From Xenorhabdus eapokensis (GTDB lineage Bacteria; Pseudomonadota; Gammaproteobacteria; Enterobacterales; Enterobacteriaceae), in contig NZ_MKGQ01000020.1 of NCBI RefSeq assembly GCF_001908105.1, forward strand, positions 18,365-70,371: DNA of 52,007 bases, read 5' to 3'. The notes under the pieces are model-generated. The model saw only the letters and a list, made by a program, of their open reading frames with translations, had not been told where the DNA came from and did not search any database. This document shows, piece by piece, positions 22,793 through 32,425 of this stretch. The first letter of the stretch is position 1, and each line of letters starts with the position of its first letter. The translations under genes and the position numbers were made by a program.

Positions 22793-24241
22793 TTACTTCC
22801 ACCGTAATGCCGTATCATCAATAGTTTGCCCAAATATCTCTTTATCCTTTTTATAATCATGTGAAACATGCCAATTTTGGCTACGCCCTTGACGAGGAAG
22901 ACCAGATTCACCACGCCTCACATAACCTGAACGCAAAGAACCAAAAATATGCTCATTAATTACTACTTCATCCGGTTGCGCATGCGGTGTGACCACCTTG
23001 GCATGGCGGCGATCCATCTCATTTAACAAACGACAAATATATTCGGCTGAGAGATCAATTTTTAATGTCCAGGCATTATTGATATAGCCAACCAGATAAG
23101 CAAAATTAGGAACACCCTGTACCAATGTTCCCTTATATAACAATTGGCTATGACTTTGTGGTTTTTGTCCATCAATAAAAAGTTCTATTCCCCCCATAAG
23201 ATGTAATTGCAGCCCCGTCGCTGTCACTATGATATCTGCGGGTAATTCCTTACCAGATTGCAACAAAATGCCATTTGCAGTAATACGCTCAATCTGGTCG
23301 GTAACGATAGAAGCTTTACCTTCTTTCAGTACGTTGAACAGGTTACTGTCGGGAACAAAGCACAACCGTTCATCCCATGGCATGTACTTTGGCGTCAAGT
23401 GTTTCATGTCAAAACCAAAGCCAACCTTTCTGCGAGCCAATCCCAATAAAAACGATCTGAGCAGGTTAGGAAAATATCGACTTATCTTATATAGAGAACT
23501 AAAAAATAAGATATTGCGATTTTTACTTAACGTATAAATCCAACGTTGAGGAATAATGCCTTTTAACAGTTCTGCAATCTTATCCCTTCCTGGTATTGAT
23601 AAAATATAACTGGAGGAACGCTGTAGCATGGTGATATGTTCAGTATCATTAGCCATTGCAGGCAGTAAAGTGACTGCGGTTGCACCACTTCCAATCACAA
23701 CAACTCGCCTTCCTTTGTAATCCAATTCTTCGAGCCAGTATTGAGGATGAATGATTGGACCTTTGAAATCTTCAAGACCAGGAAATTTGGGTAAATGAGG
23801 TTCATCATAGTTGTAGTAACCTGTCGCCATGATAAGAAAATGACAGGTAAATTGCCGAGTTTCTCCACTGGATTCATCAATTGCAGTAACAGTCCATTGG
23901 CAAATTTCATTTGACCAGTCAGTTTGAATAATCTTTAACCCGAACTGTATTTTCTTATCGACTTCATACTCTGTTGCCACAGAATGGAGATAATTTCTAA
24001 TTGAAGGCCCATCAGCAAAAATACTGGTATCTGTCCAAGGACGGAATTTATAGCCATAGCTCATCATATCCGAATCTGTACGAATACCTGGATAGCGAAA
24101 TAAATCCCAAGTTCCCCCTATCGTATGACGACGCTCCAAGATCCCGACTTTTTTATTAGGACATTCCCTTGCCAGATGACACGCCATGCCAATACCAGAA
24201 ACTCCGGCACCTATGATCAAAACATCATAATGGTTACTCAT
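22793..24241 (-). CDS. Flavin monooxygenase, Baeyer-Villiger type
   Basis: The start at 24241 is chosen because GCAGGAGAAG precedes this ATG and the FAD motif then begins near residue 7 (VLIIGAGVSGIG). The 482-residue protein has GGTWDLFRYPGIRTDSD, the Baeyer-Villiger fingerprint FxGxxxHxxxW (FKGPIIHPQYW, residues 159-169), and an NADPH motif VVVIGSGATAVTL. Such enzymes insert oxygen next to a ketone or oxidise S/N atoms; the EthA/AlmA-like subgroup is the closest by pattern. The substrate is unknown; it lies between asd and a toxin-antitoxin pair with no pathway neighbours. A longer frame exists upstream to 24292 but lacks a good ribosome site. Confidence 0.85.
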   Translation of the reverse strand: MSNHYDVLIIGAGVSGIGMACHLARECPNKKVGILERRHTIGGTWDLFRYPGIRTDSDMMSYGYKFRPWTDTSIFADGPSIRNYLHSVATEYEVDKKIQFGLKIIQTDWSNEICQWTVTAIDESSGETRQFTCHFLIMATGYYNYDEPHLPKFPGLEDFKGPIIHPQYWLEELDYKGRRVVVIGSGATAVTLLPAMANDTEHITMLQRSSSYILSIPGRDKIAELLKGIIPQRWIYTLSKNRNILFFSSLYKISRYFPNLLRSFLLGLARRKVGFGFDMKHLTPKYMPWDERLCFVPDSNLFNVLKEGKASIVTDQIERITANGILLQSGKELPADIIVTATGLQLHLMGGIELFIDGQKPQSHSQLLYKGTLVQGVPNFAYLVGYINNAWTLKIDLSAEYICRLLNEMDRRHAKVVTPHAQPDEVVINEHIFGSLRSGYVRRGESGLPRQGRSQNWHVSHDYKKDKEIFGQTIDDTALRWK

Positions 24242-24391
24242 ACTACTTCTCCTGCAAAAAGATTCTCTTAACCAGATAAATGGCTTGTTCAATATGTCAT
24301 GTTATTTTTTATTTGCAGAAGCAACCATTTGCATTTATGTAGGGGGAGTATCAGGATGTTAATGGTTAGTTATTCAAAAAATGAATAGCTG

Positions 24392-24934
24392 TTACTTTAT
24401 AGCTGCCAATAAATCCTGAATTTTTAAAAACATGGGAGTTGTTCTATTGGGTGAAGAAATTCCCAATTCAACAAATCCTAGGAGTGTATAAAATGCAATG
24501 GCATCAGGATCAGCATCCAGAAATATTCCCTTAATGGGCATCACATTATGAACTTTAATGACATGCTGTAAAAATTCCCTCATTAAAATATGACCATATC
24601 CTTTATTTTGATGCTTAACTGATACTCCTAGCATCACCAAACGAACGACAGAAAGGTCACTTGGCATAGAGCCGCTCAATACACCACTGAGCCGAGATTT
24701 TGCCAATGAATAGCCAGTAAAACTACAAACTCCAAGTAATTCCCCCGTTTTGGTGTCAATTAGAACCTTGGCAACACAATTTCCATTGGCGACGTTACTC
24801 CTAAGACTACTGCGAACGTAACGATTAATAACATGATTGCCACAATCAAAAGCTTTTTGCCCTGGATATGTCATATCGCTCTGATAGTTCACACAAATGT
24901 ATTCAACCATGATTTCATTTAATAGCTTTTCCAT
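24392..24934 (-). CDS. GNAT-family acetyltransferase toxin of a type II toxin-antitoxin pair
   Basis: The 180-residue GNAT protein has RLVMLGVSVKHQNKGYGHILM (acetyl-CoA pyrophosphate loop, Q/R-x-x-G-x-G) and DPDAIAFYTLLGF with the catalytic-type Tyr. This matches TacT/AtaT/KacT toxins, which acetylate the amino group of aminoacyl-tRNA and stop translation; the target here is inference. The start overlaps the antitoxin stop by 20 bases. An in-frame ATG at 24910 is an alternative, with no better ribosome site. Confidence 0.85.
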   Translation of the reverse strand: MEKLLNEIMVEYICVNYQSDMTYPGQKAFDCGNHVINRYVRSSLRSNVANGNCVAKVLIDTKTGELLGVCSFTGYSLAKSRLSGVLSGSMPSDLSVVRLVMLGVSVKHQNKGYGHILMREFLQHVIKVHNVMPIKGIFLDADPDAIAFYTLLGFVELGISSPNRTTPMFLKIQDLLAAIK

Positions 24935-25220
24935 CTCTGTTCTTTCTCATCAAAGCACATAAAGCAAGTGTTGGAGATGCGGGTTCAGCAATCAATACAT
25001 TCAAGGTACGCCAGTTTTCTTCATCTAACTCACGGCGTTTTTGGTTTTCCAGAACTTCTTCTGCTCGTTCGAAAGCTGTGTTCAAGATAAAAGCACTTAA
25101 ATCGACACCAGCAACCTGCGCAGCCTGACGTAAGATTTCTTTTAGCTCGGTGCTGGTTTTTAACTCTATGCGCGCATTTTTAGCCGCTTTGAGTGTTTTT
25201 TCCACTGATATCGTTGCCAT
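24915..25220 (-). CDS. DUF1778 ribbon-helix-helix antitoxin
   Basis: The 101-residue protein has an N-terminal ribbon-helix-helix (ARIELKTSTELKEILRQAA, then GVDLSAFILNTAFERAEEVL). A C-terminal tail with NWRTLNVLI would wrap the toxin. DUF1778 proteins neutralise GNAT toxins and autorepress the operon. The antitoxin is first, with ribosome site CAGGAGTG. A palindrome lies about 115-135 bases upstream. Confidence 0.88.
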   Translation of the reverse strand: MATISVEKTLKAAKNARIELKTSTELKEILRQAAQVAGVDLSAFILNTAFERAEEVLENQKRRELDEENWRTLNVLIAEPASPTLALCALMRKNRDGKAIK

Positions 25221-25332
25221 TCTAGGTCACTCCTGTTGTTTGATAATTACCATTTCTTACTCGTTTGTAGTAATAGCTTTCGTGTATATATTGTACTGAT
25301 GGAAGATAGCATTTAGTGGAGATAGATGCAAT

Positions 25333-25357
25333 TATGTACGGCTGTAAGCCGTACATA
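25333..25357. repeat. Perfect palindrome upstream of the toxin-antitoxin operon
   Basis: Arms TATGTACGGCT and AGCCGTACATA (11 bases) flank a GTA spacer. It lies between the 3' end of hsdR and the antitoxin gene; no T-run follows on either strand, so an operator is more plausible than a terminator. A further TGTAC lies at 25292-25296, closer to the antitoxin start. Confidence 0.6.
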
Positions 25358-25489
25358 TAAGATGAAAGTTTAATAATTGAGTGACATCTATTTGCTGGTT
25401 CCAACGCTGTCTAATTGTTGGTTTAGAATTGCTTCAAATTTTTTAACTGAATGTATTTAAAATAAAAAATTATAAATTAAGGCAATTAC

Positions 25490-28400
25490 CTACTCCCCAA
25501 TTATTCGTTGCATACTTTGAGTCCAAGAAACTTTGAAGGCAGGATCGTTTGCGAACAGTTTGTAAAGTTCCAGCTCCTCTTTTCGACGCTGGAGCATAAT
25601 TTCCTTCAACATTTTTTCGAAAGCTAACTCTCGGTTATGTGGATCTAGATTGTTTTTATACTTTGCTTCAAAATCAGGATGATTGCGGATACTGTCCGCT
25701 ATATTCACAAACTTGACCCTTTGTTCCTCAGGGGTTGCACTCCAGCCCTGGAACCATTTATCATTAAAAGTACGAATAATTTCATCTAATTCTTCGGTTT
25801 CTTTCCCCATTCCATAGGCACCTCTTGGATTAGGATTCTGAGGCTCTAGTTCTGACTCAGAGTCATCCAATTTAATACTATGATTTAGCTGAACTCGTTG
25901 TAGACCATAAGAACTCAAATCTACTGACTCCAGTAATTTGTCGAAAACCTCTTCGTCTGGATCTTCCACGTTCAATTTAGGGATCAGAAACTTAAGAAAC
26001 CAGAACAGTTTTTCCCATGACACAAATTCATAAGGCATGATGGATGCCATCTGGCTGTAAATTTTCACAAATTGCTTGGCTTTAATTTTGAAATCTACTT
26101 TGGCCTGAGGTGTAAGATCTAGCTCGCTGTCAAACCGCCCAACCGCCTTATCGATAATTGGACTCAATGTTTGGGCATCTTCATTATTGAAATAACGGAT
26201 AACGAAATCTTCAACTTCATACCATTCATAAACCCCCACATCATCCATTTCATCTTTTAGCTCATGGAGGACATTAATATCCGTAGCCTGAGACAGTGAT
26301 GTTGCGGTATAAAAGGGATCAAATGCTGTTTTAATATCCTCCACTGAGTTAAAGAAATCCAATATAAACAAGTCTTCTGTCTTCTTACCCAATTTAGGTG
26401 CACTACGATTTAAGCGAGAGAGTGTTTGTACACATAAAACGCTGGCCAACTTCTTATCCACATACATTGCACAAAGTTTTGGTTGATCAAATCCGGTAAG
26501 GTACTTGTTAGCAACCACAAGCAAACGATATTCATCTGTATCAAACTTATCCTTAGTACCCATTTCGGCAAAGCCATTGATCTCTGCCTCTGTATATTCA
26601 ATACCATCGACTTCTTTAGATCCTGAAAAGGCGATTAGCACCTTAAAAGGGTTGCCTTGCTCTTCTAAAATATGACTAATTGCTTTGTAGTATCGAATCG
26701 CTGTCTCAATGTTCTGGGTTACGACCATACCTTTACCTTTCCCTTTGAGTTTTTTGGCATTCACTATATGAGGGATAAAGTGTTCAAGCATGATCTCAGC
26801 TTTAGTATCAATGGTCTGCTGGCTACGCTCAACATAAGCACGCAACTTCTTCTGCGCTTTTTTAGTATCAAACTCAGGGTTCTCAGCTATCGATTTTTCT
26901 ATTTCGTAGTAACTTCTATAAGTAGTGTAGTTAGCGAGCACATCCAAAATAAAACCTTCCTCAATGGCTTGCTTCATTGAGTACAGGTGGAATGGTTTAA
27001 ATGACCCATCCTCCTGACACTGACCAAACTTCTCCAGCGTGCTGTTCTTAGGGGTTGCTGTGAACGCCAGATAAGATGCATTACCACGCATCTTGCGTGA
27101 TTTCATCGCTTGCAAGATCTTATCCTGCGCATCCTCTTCAACATCCGGTTTACCCATGGCTTGGTTCATATTGTCATGCGCTGACCCGGACTGAGAACTG
27201 TGCGCCTCATCAATAATTACTGCAAATCGTTTGTCACTGAGGTCAGCGATACCATCAATGATAAACGGAAATTTCTGGATCGTTGTGATAATGATCTTTT
27301 TACCATTTTCTAACGCTTGTTTAAGCTCAGATGATTTATGTACCGATGCAATGATGTTCTTAACTTCAGAGAAACCCTTAATATTCTTCCTAAGCTGCTC
27401 ATCCAATAGTCGTCTATCTGTCACAACAATGACAGAGTCAAATAAGGGTTGCTCAAGACCTCGTCCATCTGAGATAGCTTCCGAAGCGGGATAGGTTTCA
27501 ATAAGTTGATAAGCAGCCCATGTAATGGAATTAGACTTCCCTGAACCGGCTGAATGTTGAATTAAATAAGTTTGACCAATACCGTAGATCGATGCGTGAG
27601 CCACTAACTTACGCACGACATCCAACTGATGATAACGAGGAAAGAAAAGTGTTCTCTTTGAGAGCAGATCTTTACTGGTTCCATCCAGACGAACAAAGTG
27701 CTGAATGATATTAGCAATGCTTTCTTTAGTGAAAATTTCTTCCCATAGATAAGCTGTTTTGTGTCCGTTGCGATTGGGTGGATTGCCCTGACCAAGGTTG
27801 TACCCCTTGTTGAACGGCAGGAAGAAGGTATTTTTACCTGCCAGCTTAGTTGTCATATAGACTTCATCGGTATCCACCGCCATATGTACCAAACAGCGCC
27901 CAAAAGTTAATAATGGCTGGTTAGTATCTCTATCTTCACGATACTGTTTTTTCCCATGGTATCTTGCTGTTTGGCCTGTCCAGGCATTCTTAAGCTCCAG
28001 AGTAATAATCGGAATGCCATTGATAAACAAAACCATGTCAATTTCTTGTCGCGGATTAGCAAGTGAATAGCGCACTTGTCGGGTACAACTGAAAATATTG
28101 TCAGTAAAATTTTGTTTTACCTTATCGCTGCTACTGGCTAGTGGTACTGAATACATCAGATCAAAGTGTGCATCATCGACACTTAACCCTTTTTTAAGAA
28201 GATGTAAGACACCATGTTTTTTAATCAGACGGTCATAACGTTCAAGCAGTTTTCTTTTCCAATCAGAGGGGGAATTTTTCTTGAGTTTGGCAAGCTCTTC
28301 TTTTTGTGTTTTTTCCAAAAACTGCCAGAAAAACCGCTTATCTAACGCATATTGATTGTCGAAATCTAAAGGAACTCCAATAGAATACCCAGCGGAGTCT

Positions 28401-28555
28401 GGAGATGATCCAACAGAATATACAAACCCTGTATCTTGAAGAGATAAACCTTCTTTCAATTCTTCGGAACTAATCCCCGCTAAGCACTTCTCAATTGTTG
28501 ACTCTAATGCTTGTTCGTTAGTTTTACTAACCATAATCAAATTATCCTTATCCAA
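25490..28555 (-). CDS. hsdR: Type I restriction enzyme subunit R (HsdR)
   Basis: The 1021-residue protein has an N-terminal PD-(D/E)xK nuclease (EIDMVLFINGIPIITLELK near residue 180). The superfamily 2 motor shows QHSAGSGKSNSITW (motif I, about residue 335), VIIDEAHSSQSG (motif II), AFTATP (motif III) and QTLSRLNRSAP (motif VI). It translocates DNA with ATP and cleaves at a distance when the HsdM/HsdS complex finds an unmethylated site. ATG at 28534 (MVSKTNEQ) is an alternative start. It lies 206 bases after hsdS in the same direction. That gap shows no gene; it has a weak GGATG...CATCC hairpin. Confidence 0.95.
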   Translation of the reverse strand: MDKDNLIMVSKTNEQALESTIEKCLAGISSEELKEGLSLQDTGFVYSVGSSPDSAGYSIGVPLDFDNQYALDKRFFWQFLEKTQKEELAKLKKNSPSDWKRKLLERYDRLIKKHGVLHLLKKGLSVDDAHFDLMYSVPLASSSDKVKQNFTDNIFSCTRQVRYSLANPRQEIDMVLFINGIPIITLELKNAWTGQTARYHGKKQYREDRDTNQPLLTFGRCLVHMAVDTDEVYMTTKLAGKNTFFLPFNKGYNLGQGNPPNRNGHKTAYLWEEIFTKESIANIIQHFVRLDGTSKDLLSKRTLFFPRYHQLDVVRKLVAHASIYGIGQTYLIQHSAGSGKSNSITWAAYQLIETYPASEAISDGRGLEQPLFDSVIVVTDRRLLDEQLRKNIKGFSEVKNIIASVHKSSELKQALENGKKIIITTIQKFPFIIDGIADLSDKRFAVIIDEAHSSQSGSAHDNMNQAMGKPDVEEDAQDKILQAMKSRKMRGNASYLAFTATPKNSTLEKFGQCQEDGSFKPFHLYSMKQAIEEGFILDVLANYTTYRSYYEIEKSIAENPEFDTKKAQKKLRAYVERSQQTIDTKAEIMLEHFIPHIVNAKKLKGKGKGMVVTQNIETAIRYYKAISHILEEQGNPFKVLIAFSGSKEVDGIEYTEAEINGFAEMGTKDKFDTDEYRLLVVANKYLTGFDQPKLCAMYVDKKLASVLCVQTLSRLNRSAPKLGKKTEDLFILDFFNSVEDIKTAFDPFYTATSLSQATDINVLHELKDEMDDVGVYEWYEVEDFVIRYFNNEDAQTLSPIIDKAVGRFDSELDLTPQAKVDFKIKAKQFVKIYSQMASIMPYEFVSWEKLFWFLKFLIPKLNVEDPDEEVFDKLLESVDLSSYGLQRVQLNHSIKLDDSESELEPQNPNPRGAYGMGKETEELDEIIRTFNDKWFQGWSATPEEQRVKFVNIADSIRNHPDFEAKYKNNLDPHNRELAFEKMLKEIMLQRRKEELELYKLFANDPAFKVSWTQSMQRIIGE

Positions 28556-28761
28556 AATTCTTTTGCGCTAGTGCCTCTGTCACTTTTTGCAACGAACCTT
28601 GTAAAGGTTATTCTAATTTACTTATGTAAGCGAGATGCCTAGCGATAGATTGTGACTGAATCGCAGAAGTTACAGAAAATTGGATGCGGGAAGGTTTTTA
28701 TTACCCACCACATCCATTTCAAGATCAGTTTGATGTAACTGTAAACATAACGCCTGTTTAC

Positions 28762-30033
28762 TTATGCTTCAGTCATTTCAGGTGTTATTTTGATTTTGCC
28801 GGTTACAGCACTATTGATGAGTGAGGTTTTGTATTCTTTGAGTTTTTTGATTTGCTGAATCAAATTTTTTTCAGCAGATTCAGAAAAATCTAATATTATA
28901 CTAATATATTTGGATATATTTGCTTGCTCATTGCTAGGAGGAACAGGTAATAGCATGTTTAAAATGAAGTCGGGATTTGCTCTTGGCATTTTTGAGCCAT
29001 AAGTAGATGCATCAACTGTTTTTATAAATCCGTCAGATAATAATAACTTTGATATAAACTCTCTATTGAATGATGAATTAATATCAAATACCAGAAATTC
29101 GGTAGAACAAACCCCACCAAATTCAGCTAAGTAAACTTTAGCAAGATAAGGTCTTAATTTTCCGAATAAGATTTGTCCTTTTTTAAAAATATTAGCGAGT
29201 CCATCGGCTTCACTATCTACCCCGCTAAGTAACCCCGTACCTGCCTGAACAGACTCCATACCAAGATACTGAAAATCTGAATACTTACTTTCTACTTTAT
29301 CTTTAGTCAGGGTAAGACAATACTTTAATTTCCTAACTTCCCAATGTTCCGGTATCTGCCCAATCCAATCCACACCTGAATCTTTCATCGGTACATTAGG
29401 ATTAAGTCCTTGTGTCACAGCCTTCTGGATGGTGATTTGCTTACGTTCTTTTAACAAAGCTATTTGCTGCTCTTTGATTGAGATAGCTTCGTCGATTTGG
29501 GCGGTTTTTTGGCCGAGGTATTTAGCTATGATTGATTGTTCTTGAATAGGTGGATACAACAACATGCTATTTGCGATATGGTTAAAACTAATAGTTTGCC
29601 GCACACCAGAGCCCAGTAGTTTAATATAAGCTACGTCGTACCTATGCAGAAGATATTTGAAGTACCCTTTATCAAGTACACTTTTTTCCTTGATTACAAG
29701 GTAACCAGCGCTTACAACAACATTAATCTGCGATAACGCTATTCTTAAACTGATTAAGTCATAATTGAGATTAAGTGGATTAATCAAAAATTCACCAGAC
29801 AAAACTTCCTGATATGACGCTTTAGTACTCTCAAGTACTTTCTCATCATTTTTGGTTACTACTTCACCAAAACTAATAGAACCACAATTGAGGCTCATAT
29901 TTTTTGTATGTTTTTTTTCAAAAAACAGATGCTTTAATTTTTTTACATCCCAGTGCGAAGGTACGTTTCCTATCCAACCTTCACCCGAGTCTTTATAAGA
30001 CTCATATTTCGACATTTCTGCAATCCTTACCAT
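28762..30033 (-). CDS. hsdS: Type I restriction-modification specificity subunit S (HsdS)
   Basis: ATG 30033 is preceded by AAGGGGA and lies just past the hsdM stop; the frame runs further upstream inside hsdM but lacks a good site. The 423-residue protein has two target recognition domains, each opening with a similar motif: DSGEGWIGNVPSHW (about residue 15) and DSGVDWIGQIPEHW (about residue 218). Conserved helical spacers follow, such as QKTAQIDEAISIKEQQIALL. Each half reads one part of a bipartite DNA target. The target sequence cannot be read from the protein. Confidence 0.93.
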   Translation of the reverse strand: MVRIAEMSKYESYKDSGEGWIGNVPSHWDVKKLKHLFFEKKHTKNMSLNCGSISFGEVVTKNDEKVLESTKASYQEVLSGEFLINPLNLNYDLISLRIALSQINVVVSAGYLVIKEKSVLDKGYFKYLLHRYDVAYIKLLGSGVRQTISFNHIANSMLLYPPIQEQSIIAKYLGQKTAQIDEAISIKEQQIALLKERKQITIQKAVTQGLNPNVPMKDSGVDWIGQIPEHWEVRKLKYCLTLTKDKVESKYSDFQYLGMESVQAGTGLLSGVDSEADGLANIFKKGQILFGKLRPYLAKVYLAEFGGVCSTEFLVFDINSSFNREFISKLLLSDGFIKTVDASTYGSKMPRANPDFILNMLLPVPPSNEQANISKYISIILDFSESAEKNLIQQIKKLKEYKTSLINSAVTGKIKITPEMTEA

Positions 30034-30043
30034 GAATGTCCCC

Positions 30044-32425
30044 TTACCCTTGAGCCTTTTCAACTGACAAGCCCAGAATTTGCGCAATCAAGCCCTCAGC
30101 CTTCTGCTCCAGACTAATGATATCTGATGCCACCTCTTCAAGCGTGCGAAGTGGTTTATGACGATAGAAGTATTTATTAAAGCTAATCTCATATCCGATT
30201 TTTACTGAATCCAAGTTGATCCATGCCTCATCGACATAAGGTTTCACTTCTTTCTGAAAATATTCGTAGATGCTTTGGTTCAGCGGTATGGACTCGCTAT
30301 CACGCAAATCAGAACTCGTCTCATAGGTGACATATTCACCTTTTTTGTCTGTAGGATAAAAACCAAAATCAGGCAGATCTGAAACTTCACATTCGTAGCA
30401 TTCCAAAAGCTCATCAAGTTTATCACCCGTTAATTTGACTACCTTTTTGATGACCTTAGCCGCTGTTTCATCATACCAGCTCACCGCGTTCAGGATCGCG
30501 TTTTTCTCGGTAGCCGAGAGCTTAATTTGGTGTGTTTTCAACTCCTGTTCCACTTGTGATTTAAAAACGTTGAAATCATCAAATTCACTTGTCCCAATTG
30601 CTGCCATTAATTGCTTAGCTGTTTCATACACAGATTTGAGTGACAACCAGTGATTAATATCCAAAAGCTTGACTTTCGCTTTAGTATTCAAACTGATGTC
30701 ATTTTCTTCACACCAAGATATAATCTCTTTTTCAATCGATTTCAGGAAACCTTTCTCATACACCTTGTCACCATGCTCAGCATATAAGTGTGACATAACA
30801 TCACTTAACTGTTTGTCAAAACGAAGTGGATTGATAGCATCATGAGTGAATTTTGCTTTACGGCGATCAGGGCGCTCAATGATGACTTTGTAGTAACCAA
30901 AATCATCGTTACGAAATACTTGGCTAGCAATGCCAACTGGATCACCGTTAGCATCCAATTGACGCTCAACAGTGGCACAGGATAGATAAGTACTGGTTAT
31001 TTCTTCAATATGTTCAGGAGCAAACTCACAATTCTTATTGCCAAGGTTCTTACGCAATTTACGATATAAAAGGCTGGCATCGATCAGTTGAACCTTGCCA
31101 CGACGATTTTTTGATTTATTATTGCTCAGTATCCAAATATAAGTAGTAATACCCGTGTTATAAAAAAAGTTATTTGGTAGCTGAACAATCGCCTCCAGCA
31201 TATCGTTTTCTATGATGTAGCGACGGATATTGCTCTCGCCACCACCCGCATCACCGGTAAATAAGCTAGAACCATTGTGAACAGAAGCTATACGACTTCC
31301 CCACGGGCTAATTTTTGGTGACTTCGTTTTGCTGACCATTTCCATCAGAAACAGTAACTGACCATCACTTGAGCGAGGCGTCGCATCATAGTCAGATTCA
31401 ACTCCCCAAAAATCCTTTAATTTGACCTTGAAGCGTGGATCAATCACTTCAGTGCCATTTTTAATGTGCTTCTGTTCGGACGCCCAGCTTTTGCCATAAG
31501 GAGGATTAGACAGCATAAAATCGAAACAATTTGAGTAAAATTCGTCAGTAGATAAAGTCGAGCCAACCCTGATATTTTCCGGATTATTATTCTTAATGAT
31601 CATATCGGATTTACAGATGGCATACGTTTCGTCGTTAATTTCCTTACCATACAGGTAAATGTCGCGGTTATCTTTTGGATACTTTTCTTTAATAAAGTTT
31701 TGCGATTCCGTAAGCATACCGCCACTACCACAAGCGGGATCATACACGGTCATGGTGAGTGGTAACGAGCCTTCTACTGGATCAAAAAGTAAGTGAACCA
31801 TCAATTCAATCACTTCGCGCGGTGTGAAATGCTCACCAGCCTCTTCATTGTTTTCTTCATTGAATTTACGGATAAGTTCCTCAAAGACATACCCCATTCC
31901 CAAGTTGGTAAGAGCTGGTAGTTTATTGCCATCTGGATCGGTGGTCTCTTTTGGGGTTAGGTTTATATAATCTGATACAAACTTTTCAACTACGTCTAGG
32001 AGTACTTGCTTAGAAGCCATATGGCGGATTTGCGACTTCAGATTAAAACACTCAATAATCTCTTTAACGTTGTTACTAAACCCCAACAAGTACTCATTAA
32101 AGTTTTCAAGCAAGATTTGCTGGTTGTTAGTTGCGGTATTGAGCAATGTTTTTAGTGTCCATTTGGAGGTGTTGTAAAACACATAGCCGCTAGCTTTTAT
32201 TAACGGATCATCATCCAGCTCAATGGAATTCATCTCTTCTTTCTGGAACCTAACTTCTTCAAGTACCGCTTCTTTGGTCGGCTCCAGCAAGGTATCCAAA
32301 CGGCGCAACACCACCATAGGCAGGATCACATCACGATACTTACCGCGTACATACACGTCACGCAGGCAATCATCAGCAATGTTCCAAATAAAAGAAACTA
32401 GTTTATTGTGTACGCTGTGGTTCAT
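30044..32425 (-). CDS. hsdM: Type I restriction-modification N6-adenine methyltransferase subunit M (HsdM)
   Basis: ATG 32425 (MNHSVHNKLVSFIWNIAD) matches the family N-terminus and has GGAAAAG before it; GTG 32461 would add 12 unlikely residues. The 793-residue protein has the SAM motif DPACGSGGMLTES and the catalytic NPPYGKSW of N6-adenine methylases. It is longer than E. coli HsdM (about 529), belonging to a larger subgroup with a C-terminal extension. With HsdS it methylates host DNA; with HsdR it restricts foreign DNA. The order is hsdM-hsdS-hsdR. Confidence 0.95.
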   Translation of the reverse strand: MNHSVHNKLVSFIWNIADDCLRDVYVRGKYRDVILPMVVLRRLDTLLEPTKEAVLEEVRFQKEEMNSIELDDDPLIKASGYVFYNTSKWTLKTLLNTATNNQQILLENFNEYLLGFSNNVKEIIECFNLKSQIRHMASKQVLLDVVEKFVSDYINLTPKETTDPDGNKLPALTNLGMGYVFEELIRKFNEENNEEAGEHFTPREVIELMVHLLFDPVEGSLPLTMTVYDPACGSGGMLTESQNFIKEKYPKDNRDIYLYGKEINDETYAICKSDMIIKNNNPENIRVGSTLSTDEFYSNCFDFMLSNPPYGKSWASEQKHIKNGTEVIDPRFKVKLKDFWGVESDYDATPRSSDGQLLFLMEMVSKTKSPKISPWGSRIASVHNGSSLFTGDAGGGESNIRRYIIENDMLEAIVQLPNNFFYNTGITTYIWILSNNKSKNRRGKVQLIDASLLYRKLRKNLGNKNCEFAPEHIEEITSTYLSCATVERQLDANGDPVGIASQVFRNDDFGYYKVIIERPDRRKAKFTHDAINPLRFDKQLSDVMSHLYAEHGDKVYEKGFLKSIEKEIISWCEENDISLNTKAKVKLLDINHWLSLKSVYETAKQLMAAIGTSEFDDFNVFKSQVEQELKTHQIKLSATEKNAILNAVSWYDETAAKVIKKVVKLTGDKLDELLECYECEVSDLPDFGFYPTDKKGEYVTYETSSDLRDSESIPLNQSIYEYFQKEVKPYVDEAWINLDSVKIGYEISFNKYFYRHKPLRTLEEVASDIISLEQKAEGLIAQILGLSVEKAQG

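Noticed and set aside
25222..25404. 60-codon minus-strand frame upstream of the antitoxin
   Set aside because: No domain and no ribosome site; it covers the promoter and palindrome region.
28556..28761. Possible gene remnant between hsdS and hsdR
   Set aside because: The 206 bases contain only short frames and a weak imperfect hairpin; nothing supports a coding relic.
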